A stretch of DNA of 64,000 bases from Enoplolaimus lenunculus (Eukaryota > Nematoda > Enoplea > Enoplida > Thoracostomopsidae): assembly GCA_030248215.1 (NCBI GenBank), contig JASANG010003119.1, positions 248,001 through 312,000 on the forward strand, given 5' to 3'. The position numbers and the translations under genes were made by a program. This document shows positions 9,501 to 19,098 of the stretch, piece by piece. Under the pieces are notes generated by a model. That model was not told the DNA's origin and ran no database searches. It saw only the letters and a program-made list of their open reading frames with translations. The first letter of the stretch is position 1, and the number at the start of each line of letters is the position of its first letter.

Positions 9501-11869
9501 GGAACGGATGAATTCAAACAAGATTTTCGCACTGTTTCGTCTTCTTGAGCCAAACACGGAAGATTTCGTTTGTAACCTGAAAATCAAATTGAATGTAATG
9601 CAAAATCAGCTTCTAATGTACGCTGCCAACTGAATAAAATGCTGCAGGACATTTGCTGCAGGACACCATCGAATTCGGAATTCAGAAACGAACCCACGAA
9701 CAGGTAGCAACTCCTTTCCGTTCAAGCAACTTTGAACAATTTCTAAGTAAGCATAAACCACGAATTGTGTTTTGTTGGAAATGAGAAAACAGGTAAAATT
9801 ACAGGTTGAAAGTGAAACTAAAATTGCAAATATAAGAAGAGCGAAACATTGATCTTTCGATCACGTAGTGAAAATTCCAGATACGTTATTGTGCAAACTC
9901 AAATGGTGAGCTATTTAGTGATATTTCTAGCTTCGTTAGTGCTAAAACAATTTTTACAATTACAAAAAGCCACAAAATAAATGCAAAACTAACATTCAAA
10001 CTCAAGAGGAACAATTTAGCACACAAACGTGGCCAATATCTTCTGGAACACTGCCAAAATTGATCAGGCAAAAAATGTTAAAACGTGGTCGACAGAAATT
10101 TTATTCCCAAGTTAATACGCTTACTCGCACTGAAAGAAGTAATTTCAAAACAAAACATCGCAATACCTTCAAGCCTTTCCGTGCATAAGAAGTGAAAACC
10201 TCGAAGTCCGCGTAAAATAACAGTTTTCAAGGTATCGTTGCACTCGGATAGACATTGTTCGTTGTGCTGTGCGATACTAAAAATTAATTTAAATAAAAAT
10301 TAATTTAAATTTTGCAATATTCTTAATCTTATTTTTAAATATTCCGAGCATTTAATTTATGCATTTGCAAATATTTGATTTACTACATCATAAAAATGAC
10401 TGTCCCGTACAGCGATTGAATTTAGCTGTCGATACTCGGTATTCTCAAATGTTTTTATATTACCGATTATTAGTTGGGTGATAGCAGGGTGCAAAGCGGA
10501 ACAGGATTATACCGGAATTGGAATCGGAATCGGAACAGCAAATTTGTATTGGAATTGAAATCGGAATCGGCCTTAAAATTTTGACTGACAAGCCAGTTTT
10601 CTACCCAGAACTGGTGAACAGGCCGCGGCTAAGGTGTATAGGCGGGGGTGCAAATATATAATACCAGCGAAGAACTCGTTAGCTAGAAACCTAATTGCGC
10701 GACGTAACAGTGGCGGATCCAGAAATCTCTGGTGGGGGAATGCACAAGTGGAAAATAATACGCTTTGGCACATGTCCATACATATTTATACCCATATAAA
10801 ACAGCCACAAGTCACACATACACACACTGGCCCATGTATAGAACAGGCCCCTCCCAATTGCCTGAGTAATATCACAATTTCCTAAATTTCTAATTTCCCG
10901 GGCAATATCCCAATTGCCCAAAAGCTTAGGCTATTAGAAGTTTAGGTTTAGAATCAGAATTAGGCTTAAGCTAGAGCCTAGGCTGTAGGCTAAAGTTTAG
11001 GTGTAACTTTCGGTTTGCGCATTGGCTAGAATGGTCCATAGGCAGACGGATGCATGGGACTCAGCCCCTCTGTAGCCAATTTGGCACGTTTTATTCCTCA
11101 CACTTGAGAAACTCGTTCGCAATGCCGGAGCAGACAGGTGTGGGGGCCCCCAAATTTGCGAGCGAAGCGAGCGAGAAGCCAGACGCATTTTCAAAATTGT
11201 CAAAGCACATAGAAAATTAGTTGTGCTGTGTTTCTGAGCAAAACCCCTGAACAACTGTGAAATCTTGAGATATCGGAATAACAATTTCCATTGTAAGTTT
11301 AATTTTAACCCTGAAATAAATTTACACTCGGCAGTCAATGGGGGCATGCATCCCCCATCCCCCGATGGATACGCCCTGAGACGTAAATAAGCCAATGCTT
11401 ATAAGCTGAACTGAGCCGAAAGTACACTACGTTTTGAAACCGCATTGTGAATCGGTTTTGCGTGGCCGGGCAACCTACAATGTATAGGGATCGGTAGCTC
11501 CGGCCCTGATACAGAACAGCCTAAACTATTTTACCTGCACAGTCGATCCAGTATAGCATGCGAACCATTTGACCGTTTGAACGATTCCAAAATTGCGTTC
11601 ACTGAATCGGATTCACGATGTTGTTGGACGTTGCGAAGTCCTGCAACAGCGCCGCTGTCACTATTCGTTTCAACAGCGCGTGTCCATTCACGAACAAATT
11701 GTGTACTGCATTCGATTGGGCACAACGGGATGTCGCTGAGATCTGATCGGCCAGCTAATTCTGCCGGATCCACTGATTGCCCGGCACTCAGTGGTGATCG
11801 TTGAGCAGTTGCACTGGCAAAGACCAGGGCAACTGTAATGAGCAAACGATCTGAAATAAGGATCAGTCG
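6542..11869 (-). CDS. Cys-rich, probably GPI-anchored secreted protein (chondroitin proteoglycan 4-like pattern), 5' incomplete
   Basis: Four exons were pieced together: 11535-11869, 9417-9576, 8012-8203 and 6542-6785. The first carries a signal peptide core (LLITVALVFASATAQ) and the spacing C-x3-C (CPIEC) then DRLC. The second has YKRNLPC, SC and EYCR. The third has FINC, HCGRDSADV and ENCL. The last has N-glycosylation sites NAT, NST and NMS, then DDSG and a C-terminal hydrophobic tail ending TNYINM, the usual GPI-attachment layout. The Cx3C...LC.xY....C pattern recalls nematode CPG4/DUF19-type surface proteins; this is inference. Joins 2-3 (CG+C) and 3-4 (AG+A) are in phase with canonical GT/AG. 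Join 1-2 is off by one base when the canonical sites are used. The initiator exon was not found. Introns contain several MITEs. Confidence 0.6.
6797..6862. repeat. 33-bp tandem duplication
   Basis: The unit 'ataatagtttaaaacatatt...' occurs twice head to tail immediately upstream (minus strand) of the last exon of the GPI-protein gene, inside its intron. Confidence 0.8.
7168..7376. mobile_element. telomere-repeat MITE, full copy
   Basis: The 209-bp unit has inverted ends 'ggccaatttaaagatcaggg' and 'ccctgacctttacatgggcc'. Inside are two blocks of (CCTAAG)n; the second, about 7262-7292, has five consecutive units. Flanks aaatttct / aaaattcc agree at 6 of 8 bases, consistent with a decayed 8-bp duplication. 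It lies in the last intron of the GPI-protein gene. Confidence 0.75.
7775..7924. mobile_element. telomere-repeat MITE, left end shortened
   Basis: The left end is only 'ggcccat', and the right end is full ('ccctgttctatacatgggcc'). The core is TTAGGC units with variants. Flanks tatactat / catactat agree at 7 of 8, supporting an 8-bp target duplication. Confidence 0.7.
8229..8300. mobile_element. partial GCGGATCCAG-ended MITE
   Basis: 'agcggatccagagcgggg' is followed by 'tttttgtgataaaatggtaa', which is shared with copies at 14764-14957 and 57098-57252. Only one end is clear. It lies in an intron of the GPI-protein gene. Confidence 0.45.
9109..9415. mobile_element. MITE with CTGTAGTGACC ends and TA duplication
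   Basis: Left end TA-CTGTAGTGACCTGAATAAG, right end inverted (cttattcgggtcaatacag-TA). The TA dinucleotide on each side fits a Tc1/mariner-type duplication. The interior has repeated 'ggactc..attaggg' phrases. The right border coincides with the splice donor that follows the 9417-9576 exon on the minus strand. Confidence 0.65.
10495..10580. mobile_element. end of CAGGGTGCAAAGCGG-type hAT-like element
   Basis: 'cagggtgcaaagcggaacag' followed by repeated 'ggaatcggaatc' matches the left end of the copies at 23341 and 49419. A matching right end 'ttgcaccctg' occurs only at 13221, and the two flanks do not agree, so the pair may not be one element. Confidence 0.4.
10700..11530. repeat. nested MITE remnants
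   Basis: Contains the start of a 'cagtggcggatccagaaatc' element (10708), one end of the telomere-repeat family (ggcccatgtatagaacagg at 10829), a degenerate TTAGGC block (10921-11000) and an opposite telomere-family end near 11500 (ccggccctgatacagaacag). The open frame across 10997-11395 belongs to this repeat material. Confidence 0.4.
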
Positions 11870-11922
11870 CTGTAAAATTTAGCAAGAGCCGATGCATACT
11901 TTAATAAACAGTATGCTGTACG

Positions 11923-12100
11923 GGCCAATGTAAAGATTGGGGGGAAGAACGTTTGTCTACGGGAACTGCAACAGAGGATGTGCATGCTTTAGGTTAACTT
12001 TTTGCTTAGGCATAGGCTCAGGAAAAAGCTCATTGATACGCCTAGGGTTTTGGTTTAGGTTTACGCTCGTATTGTTGTGCCTTTGTTCTATACGTTGGCC
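11923..12100. mobile_element. telomere-repeat MITE copy
   Basis: Starts 'ggccaatgtaaagattggg' and ends 'ctttgttctatacgttggcc', with a diverged TTAGGC core. Flanks gctgtacg / gttgtatg agree at 6 of 8. Confidence 0.6.
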
Positions 12101-12261
12101 GTTGTATGTAACGTTTTAAAAACGTAACGCGTGCTGGATGCATTACAGTCCTTTACATCTGGAATGTACCCAGTTGCACAAATATTGTGCCAGTAGCATA
12201 AATTTACTCAGAATATAAGTAAACAATCAAACATTTGAGGATTATTAATGCTTTTAGTACT

Positions 12262-12293
12262 GAACAGCGAGGCTTAGGCTTAGGCTTAGGCTC
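12262..12293. repeat. short interstitial (TTAGGC)n
   Basis: Three to four perfect GCTTAG/TTAGGC units stand without recognisable terminal repeats around them. Confidence 0.6.
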
Positions 12294-12426
12294 GTAACTC
12301 GTTAGCTATAAAAAGCGTGAAGCTCCAAAGTCACATAACAGACTGATAGTCAGTTCAGGATTGGTTTCAGATAAATACGGATTACATTAATTAGTAATTG
12401 AAATGTTTCGGGCAACGGTGATATCT

Positions 12427-12890
12427 TGTTGCGTTGGCCGCGCTAGCTCACCTTGCTAGTGGCCTAAGAACTTTAGGAGGGGCTAAGAAGAGGTTTCGAT
12501 GACTTACAACCAAGGTTGAGAATTTTCCTTGGGGTCGCAATTCTTTCAGCGAGAGCTAACGATTAAAAGCAGGCGCAGATCCCAAAGTTTCAGAAAAGCG
12601 GGGCTCAACTGACAAACGAGCAAAGAACGATTTTACGATTTTAAACAAAAATTTTTGATTTTTAGTCTCTAGTTTGAGGTGTTGTTGAAACTAGTCATTA
12701 AACCTGAAGAATGCCACAAGGTTTCTAGGCAGCGCAGCCAGCAGCCTTTGATCCTTCAAAGGTAGTATCATGCCGAACTCTTCCAAGAATGAATATTGAC
12801 CGTGCCCTCCTAAACTGCCGCCACTTCGGTTAGGGAAACCGAGGTCTTACGGCTGCGTTATCGGGCCCCCTAGCAAGGTGATATACCCAG
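12427..12890. mobile_element. possible MITE with CTAGC(T)CACCTTGCTAG ends
   Basis: 'gctagctcaccttgctagtggcc' lies at the left and 'ggccccctagcaaggtgata' in inverted orientation near 12865. The same 'ctagcaaggtgagctggcta' end appears at 53226. Borders are approximate. Confidence 0.35.
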
Positions 12891-13418
12891 GCGCACGGTA
12901 CAGCCGGATATCCATTTTCGGTAAAAATCGGTGTTCGTTTATCTTGCAGTTTTTCTTTACAGAATACTGGAATTGTTCATAGTGAAAAATTACGACATTC
13001 ATCCAAAATCTCATAAATTTCGACGCATCCGCCATTATTTGTTTAAAATTTTAGATAGCGTGGTTAATACTTGCATTTCTCATTGTGATGGCAGAAAAAT
13101 AAATAAAACATCTTTGTAACTTTTATACTGCAATACTTATCCGTTTTCCAGTTTCGTTTCTGTTATTTTGATGAATATCCGTTTCCGTTTCCCATTGTTT
13201 TTCGTATCTGATTGCACCCTGCCCAGGGGTGCAGCAACTTCTTTAAATCTCGCAATAAGCGATAAGCGAAATATGCTTGAATAGCGCAAAGGTTAAGTTA
13301 AACCGCTTCGAAGGGGCAAAACTTTGAAGGTGCAAAACTTTGAAGGATTTTTCGAAACCTACACTGCAAAATATGGTGAGTTAAATTGCCTTCCTCCGAA
13401 ATAGGTTTTTCTTGACTA

Positions 13419-13490
13419 CACAAACTGAGTCAAAATTCGAGTGCGCCTCGAACTTGACTCAGGCGGAGTTGAATTTTGACTCAGTTTGTG
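13419..13490. repeat. perfect 20-bp inverted repeat
   Basis: The arm 13419-13438 (cacaaactgagtcaaaattc) is the exact reverse complement of 13471-13490, with a 32-bp loop. It is probably the middle of a small foldback element, since CTACACTGCAAA lies about 40 bp to its left. Confidence 0.8.
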
Positions 13491-13502
13491 CAGACAGGAA
13501 AA

Positions 13503-13880
13503 GCCTTGGGGCCCAACTGTGGTAATACCAGAACTCAGGTTCCAATTTCCATTCGGTTTTCACTATAAAGGTTTATGCTTAGGTTTGAGCAAACACTGAA
13601 GCTTAGGTTATAAAAAACTAAGTTTTTGCGAAACCTAAGTTTAAGCATGAACCTAAGGCCAAACTGTGGTAATACCAGAACTCAAGTTCTAATTGCCATT
13701 CAGTTTCTACTATAATTAGGTTTTATGCTTAGGTTTCAGCAAAGGCTTAAGCCTAGGTTTAAACAAAGCAAGCATTTTCGAAACGTAAGCGTAAGCCTAA
13801 AACTCAACTGTTGTAATAGCAGAACTCAATTCTAATTTACCATTCAGTTTTATTACCATTCAGTTTTATTACCATTCATT
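13503..13880. repeat. about 160-bp imperfect direct repeats with TTAGGTTT-like core
   Basis: The phrase 'aactgtggtaataccagaac' occurs at about 13507 and 13663 and, diverged, near 13805, each time followed by 'tatgcttaggttt'-like text. It is a tandem array of a short unit. No coding potential is seen. Confidence 0.6.
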
Positions 13881-14264
13881 TTTTACCATAAACAGCTAAA
13901 CTTACCGATTATCAAATTTGACATCATGGCAGAAACTGTAACCATATTAAATATTCTGTGAGAAAATGTTTGTAAAATTAAAACTATTTCTGAAAATGCA
14001 GTGCTATTTTGAGGGAAGTTAAAACTGGTACTAGTAACCAGCTGAAGTTCGGCGACAATATATTTATGGATCTTATATGCAAATGAGATACAACGAAATT
14101 TTACTGTTTGTACAAAGTAAATATGATTCATTACTGTTTAAAATGTAGTTGTAGTTTGCCTAATACCGTTTTAGTTGCTTAATTCTTCTGAAAACTAGAA
14201 TCGTTAAAGAAGAAAAGCACCAGTGCGTTTTCTAAAAGTGAACATCCATTGTTCTCAGTTTACA

Positions 14265-14681
14265 TACTGTAGTGACCCAAATAAGAAGGGGGGCTGATAT
14301 TTATTTGGCCTGTCCAGAGGGTACATTTGTTATTTGGTTACTGACTATTATTTATTTTCATCCCCCCATCCGCCACGCTTGGTTACTGATATATATCGGG
14401 TACTGCAATTATCTGTTGAATTAAACGTTAAGCTTGAGCGATAATGCAAGATTATACATAGGAATGTACTTTTAAATCTTAAGTATACTTTAGTTTCGAA
14501 CTTTTTATTTTTGTTCCTGGAGAGTTATCTATACACTGCATTAGGGACAGTTGACATTTACGGATTCTAATTAATAGACGTTTAGAGATTATCCGCTTAC
14601 GGACTATACGGACTCGTATTGAATGGGACTCAAAATGGGGCTCCCTTCTTTTTACTGCTTCTTATTAGGGTCACTACGATA
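14265..14681. mobile_element. MITE with CTGTAGTGACC ends, second copy
   Basis: Left TA-CTGTAGTGACCCAAATAAG, right inverted 'cttattagggtcactacgaTA'. Longer than the 9109-9415 copy but with the same internal 'ggactc' phrases. Confidence 0.6.
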
Positions 14682-14763
14682 CAAATTTTAAGAAAAAGTT
14701 ACTTGGATACCTGGGTAAACGCACGCCTGAAATTGTTGTTAATTTAAATATGAGAGATTAAAA

Positions 14764-14957
14764 GGCGCCTCCAACCCTTGGCAGATCCAGAAGGAAGGAT
14801 GGAGCGTCGTACGCCGTCTGGTCTGAGAATTATTTGTGATAAAATAGTAAAGCCCTTTACCTTACAATTTTGGCACTTATAGAGCGTATTACAGTAAACA
14901 TTGCGTTTCATAGCTTTTGCCAGCACCGTCAGATATTTCTGGATCCGCCGCTGCCTC
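14764..14957. mobile_element. GCGGATCCAG-ended MITE
   Basis: Left 'ggcagatccagaaggaagg' and right inverted 'atttctggatccgccgctg', with 'ttgtgataaaatagtaaag' inside, as in the copies at 8229 and 57098. Confidence 0.55.
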
Positions 14958-15777
14958 TGACTATCATTTGCGAAAAGTAAACAAACGATGATGCAATTTT
15001 TAATCCACCGCTAAAAACGGATACATCACAAATTTTGTGGCGAACACAAATTCTATATGCCATGTCATTCGTTAATTCAGAAAAATATAAAATTGCAAGT
15101 AAAGAGGACTGTTTTAAAGCTGCTGAGCAGAGTATGGTTATTGGTGATTAGAATACTTTTGTTCTGTCGTGCAAAATCCGCATCTGACACCAGGTTGGAA
15201 ACTTTTCACGATTCAGAGTTTGTTTATATATTCCACAACAAAAATTTAAACTTTTCAAAAATGATGACTTTTTGAGGTGCCCTTTGAACAAGTGAAGCTA
15301 TCGGCGAAAATTTTTTTATGTTTTACAAATGAATGCGTTTACCAAAAATTGGTATATATTTAACTGTATGATGTTTTTTTCAAAATTCAAAACTTCAAAT
15401 GTATTAAAGTTGAAATGATAAGGAGATCAATTGAAACCGAAATACCTACGCATGTTTTTTAACATAAACCGTTTTGCAGCGCGGATAACACTGCTGCTTT
15501 GCACTGTGCAACCTAAATCTGACGAGCTGACAATAGCGTAGCAATGAACCGCACACACAAATTGTCATCATTTTGAACAACAAAGCTAAATGGATAAATT
15601 TGCTATTTACAAATTATTCATGTTGAAGAAAAGTTTCAAGTTGCGTTTGTTTGTCTTATGGAACAAATATTTACATACATTGCTCCTGGAGCTGTGTCGC
15701 CAAGAAACGAAATCACGAGAACGAAACTTGATCAATTAATCACGTGCTATAATATCGTTCATCTATCGAATATCCAA

Positions 15778-15942
15778 GGGTGTCCGTAGAAAATTATATA
15801 TTTGGTGAGACACCGAATAATTTTACGAGGGTCCCCACAATTATAATTTAAGATTGTTTACTTTTAGACCGAGACTAGGGGGCACCAGCAAAACTTGTGG
15901 GGAATCACAACCGCTAATGCCCCCGATGGGGACGCCCTTGGT
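15778..15942. mobile_element. MITE with CCAAGGGTGTCC ends
   Basis: 'ccaagggtgtccgta' at the left and 'gatggggacgcccttgg' at the right are near-perfect inverted repeats enclosing 165 bp without coding potential. Confidence 0.5.
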
Positions 15943-16216
15943 TACTGTAGGTATTTTTAGTACCTATTATAGAATGTATATACTAACTGACCGAAATGCA
16001 TTTGTGCAACAAAATTTATAAATTTTAAAAAGCCTCAAAAAACTCGATTTCAACTGAGAAATCCAAAATGTTGTATAAAAAAGTTGATAAATCTATATTG
16101 TATCCTAAAACATGGTTTGACGATGCGTCGAATGGTGTTAAATTTACCTCGATCTGTCGACTCTGACAACCGATCTTATTAATGAAAATGTGTTTTGACT
16201 ATGTTTAGTTGGTCCT

Positions 16217-16383
16217 GGCCAATGTATAGAACAGGTTCGTAACATTAGTAATAGCATATTCCTAAGCCAAAGCGAACGGACAAATCTATACCTAAGGCTA
16301 AGCAAAAAATTAGTCTAAAGCTTATTACCTTCCGCTACTACAGTCCCGAGGAAAAAGGTCCTCCCATGATCTTTACATGGACC
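16217..16383. mobile_element. telomere-repeat MITE copy
   Basis: Left 'ggccaatgtatagaacagg' and right 'catgatctttacatggacc'. The core keeps 'cctaagccaaagc', 'cctaaggctaagc' and the family tail 'ttagtctaaagctta'. Confidence 0.6.
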
Positions 16384-16439
16384 TTCATCCCGAAGATTGA
16401 TATATTCAATTAAATCAGTTATATCGGAATGCAATGAAG

Positions 16440-16700
16440 TTAACATCTTTAAATTCAGCTTGACCTTCTGAAAGACGAGGGAACAGCCGGAGGTCTGCCT
16501 CCGGCTTCGGCACAAAACCGACCTCTGACTGCGGTACAATTTCTGCCGGAGTTTCCGACAATTTCGGTAGCGAAATTTTGCTTGAATTACAATTTATTTG
16601 TTTGGCGCGTTTCGTTCTAATTTTTGATACAATTTTGAGAAAAAATTGCCGACATTCCGTCAAAAATAAGCATAAAACCAAAAGATTTAATGACATCATT
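16440..16700. repeat. GGTCTGCCTCCGGCTTCGG repeat family
   Basis: The text 'gaggtctgcctccggcttcgg', then 'ccgacctctgactgcgg', then a shared AT-rich tail recurs at 38217-38440 and in part at 28995-29060 and 32665-32700. It is a dispersed repeat, with ends not fixed in this copy. Confidence 0.5.
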
Positions 16701-16794
16701 TAAATAACTTCGCCTCACCTCTGGCCCAACAAATTCTAATTAAAATCTCAGAAGGATGTCAGAAAATACCATACATAGTAGGACCAGGGTGCAA

Positions 16795-17158
16795 CCGGAA
16801 TTACAATTTACCGGAACCGGAATTTGAAAATTTTACCGTAACCGGAAAATGAAAAATGCATTTCACCAAAAATTTCGTTTTAATCGTATTTTTTTGCTCT
16901 ATTATTTGTGAAACAACCTTAGCCGAACATAGGTATTTATTTTATTTGTTGTATTTTAGATTTTCGTCGTCGACTGAAGTGAAATCCACCATCAACGGCT
17001 TATATTCTGAGTACAAGTGGCTTTCAAAAGAGATTCTTAAAAATTAGCAAAGTTAAGAAAACGGCCAAATTATAACACCGGAATTTTTAAATCCGGTAAA
17101 AATTTACCAGAACCGGAAGGTGAAAAAATGCCGGAACCGGAATTCCGGTTGCACCCTG
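16795..17158. mobile_element. hAT-like MITE CAGGGTGCAACCGG, perfect TSD AGTAGGAC
   Basis: The 364-bp element has inverted ends 'cagggtgcaaccggaatta' and 'ggaattccggttgcaccctg'. The 8 bp on each side are identical (AGTAGGAC). The interior is nearly the same as that of 37067-37445, including a 44-codon open stretch that is shared by descent rather than evidence of a gene. Confidence 0.85.
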
Positions 17159-17402
17159 AGTAGGACCATCTTAAGCGCGTCAGATAAGTTTCATGCTGTA
17201 GTAAATTAACTTCTCCAAAAGAATTTCAAAACAAGCTCAAAAACACTTAAACTGGCAAGGTCGTCGTTTCTGATGAGCAATAGATCTGAAAAAATCGACA
17301 TTTTAACACGCATTTTATTCCATAACATTAACAGATAGAACTATACAACCACTTCTTAAATGTTCCCTGAAACAGATGTAAAAAATCTGCTGACTATGTA
17401 TC

Positions 17403-18819
17403 AGTGTTGTGCAGCGGCCAGGTACCAGCCGGCCAACAATTGCTTATTAATACATAGAAAGATAAAACATTGTGTGACGTCATAACTTTTTTATTTTTAA
17501 TCATATTTAGATTTCAATTCTAAAACTTTCAACTGAATCTGAGACGTTGCCTGCTGTTATCATCATATTCAATATTAAGATTGAATCACTAGTCGAAACT
17601 ACTTTGGTTGCAGTTGTATTCTAGCCAGATCGTGGCAAGCGCTTCAGATGATCAGGGTTCCATTGTCTTTTATAAAAATACAGGCAAATCTTTCACGGAC
17701 GAATATAAACTTTTGACAATAATAAAGGTACGGATTAAACCATCTGAAATTCACTCACCGATCAATGAGTCTTTATGAAAAGTAAAAGTTTTATAGCTAA
17801 GTAGGTAGAGAACCCGAAAAAACTCAAATAGATATAACAATCACTTTAAGATTAAAGGTTATATAGTACCAGGGATGCAACTGTAATCCAGGTTAGATTA
17901 GGAACCAATTGTATAGCATACTTTTTATCACCGTAGAACTGCTGGAGCGAGCCGAGACACAAATCTACTCACCCTGCGCCTACCTCTGAAGAGCCACCGT
18001 CCTTTACTAAAGCGCCGTTGAATTTAGAACCTATAAACATGTTTTCATTGTCTTTCCAGAAGTTCATGAGAGATATGTATGCAACTGTTCCTCCTATTGG
18101 CCGATGCAATGCAAGTAATCAAGGTTTTGTATTTAATCGTTCAGCACTAAAATGGCGTTTGGTTTGTGGCTTGCTGCGCTCGCGAGTGCTTCCACTATAT
18201 CTCGTGCGCTACCCATTATAAAGCTTTCAGGAACCGCTACTGATTTCTCCCTAGTAAACGAGCCTTCGCGATGACAAAAACGTGTGAAAAACCAATTTCT
18301 CGCAGTTTCCGCGATGTTTTGTCGCTGTTTTGCGAGTAATTTACTAAGATTATAATACAAAGTTTTTAACAGGGTTTTCACCCCCTCGGAAGAAACGAAA
18401 AAAAAACTCAGAAAAATCCATTTTCCGGTAGTTTTTCTGGTGCCCAACCATGGTTTCGTCGTATTAATTGCATGAAGAGAAAGCGATCGGCAATATTTTG
18501 CATAGATATGGTATATATAAAAATATTTCGAAACAATTACGAAAACTGTCTTCTATTAAAGCTTACGCAATAATACTGAGTACTGAACTTGTTCTTAGTC
18601 AACGTTTATTTCACGAGGTCGTTTGTTGTAGAATTGCTGAGCCTAAATTGATTGGTATCGCTCCTAGAAACGTAACGACGTATCCAAATTAAAAATGTTT
18701 GATAATTTTTAAAATTTGTATATAGGCCGGTTGGCGGCGAAAAACCAGCCGGCCGGCCGGTCAAACATTCCGCTGGCCACCGGCCGGCCGGTAGAAAAAC
18801 TGGCAATAGCACAACACTA
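17403..18819. mobile_element. 1.4-kb element with AGTGTTGTGC ends and GC-rich hairpin
   Basis: Left 'agtgttgtgcagcggccagg' pairs with right 'ggcaatagcacaacacta'. Near the right end, repeated GGCCGGCCGG at 18725-18790 can form a strong hairpin. No transposase frame was recognised, so it is non-autonomous. Flanks agree weakly. Confidence 0.4.
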
Positions 18820-19098
18820 CTGTGTAATCATTCATCTAATTCATTAAAATTAGTGTATTCTTAACTTGCACTTGTTTTTGACGTCAGCATTTAACATAGC
18901 TTAATGAACTGCTCATGCGAATAACAGATTTCATCTATTCAGCGCAAAAGCTTGAACGCAACTTTGGAGAACCTTAAAGTACTTTAAAAGCTTACTATTT
19001 TTCATTAATAGCTGTAAAACTCTTCGAAACACCTGGCCGTAACTGCGCTTTCTTCCGTGTCATAACAAGAGTAATTCAATGTCAAGTTACAATCAACT

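Noticed and set aside
10997-11395. 132-codon open frame on the minus strand
   Set aside because: The sequence consists of transposon-end fragments; the composition does not resemble a worm protein.
10495-13221. single 2.7-kb hAT-like element bounded by CAGGGTGC and GCACCCTG
   Set aside because: The 8-bp flanks do not match and host exon 11535-11869 lies between, so the two ends are more likely from separate copies.
16856-17047. 63-codon open frame repeated almost identically at 37137-37334
   Set aside because: The similarity comes from two copies of the same MITE (16795 and 37067), not from a gene family.
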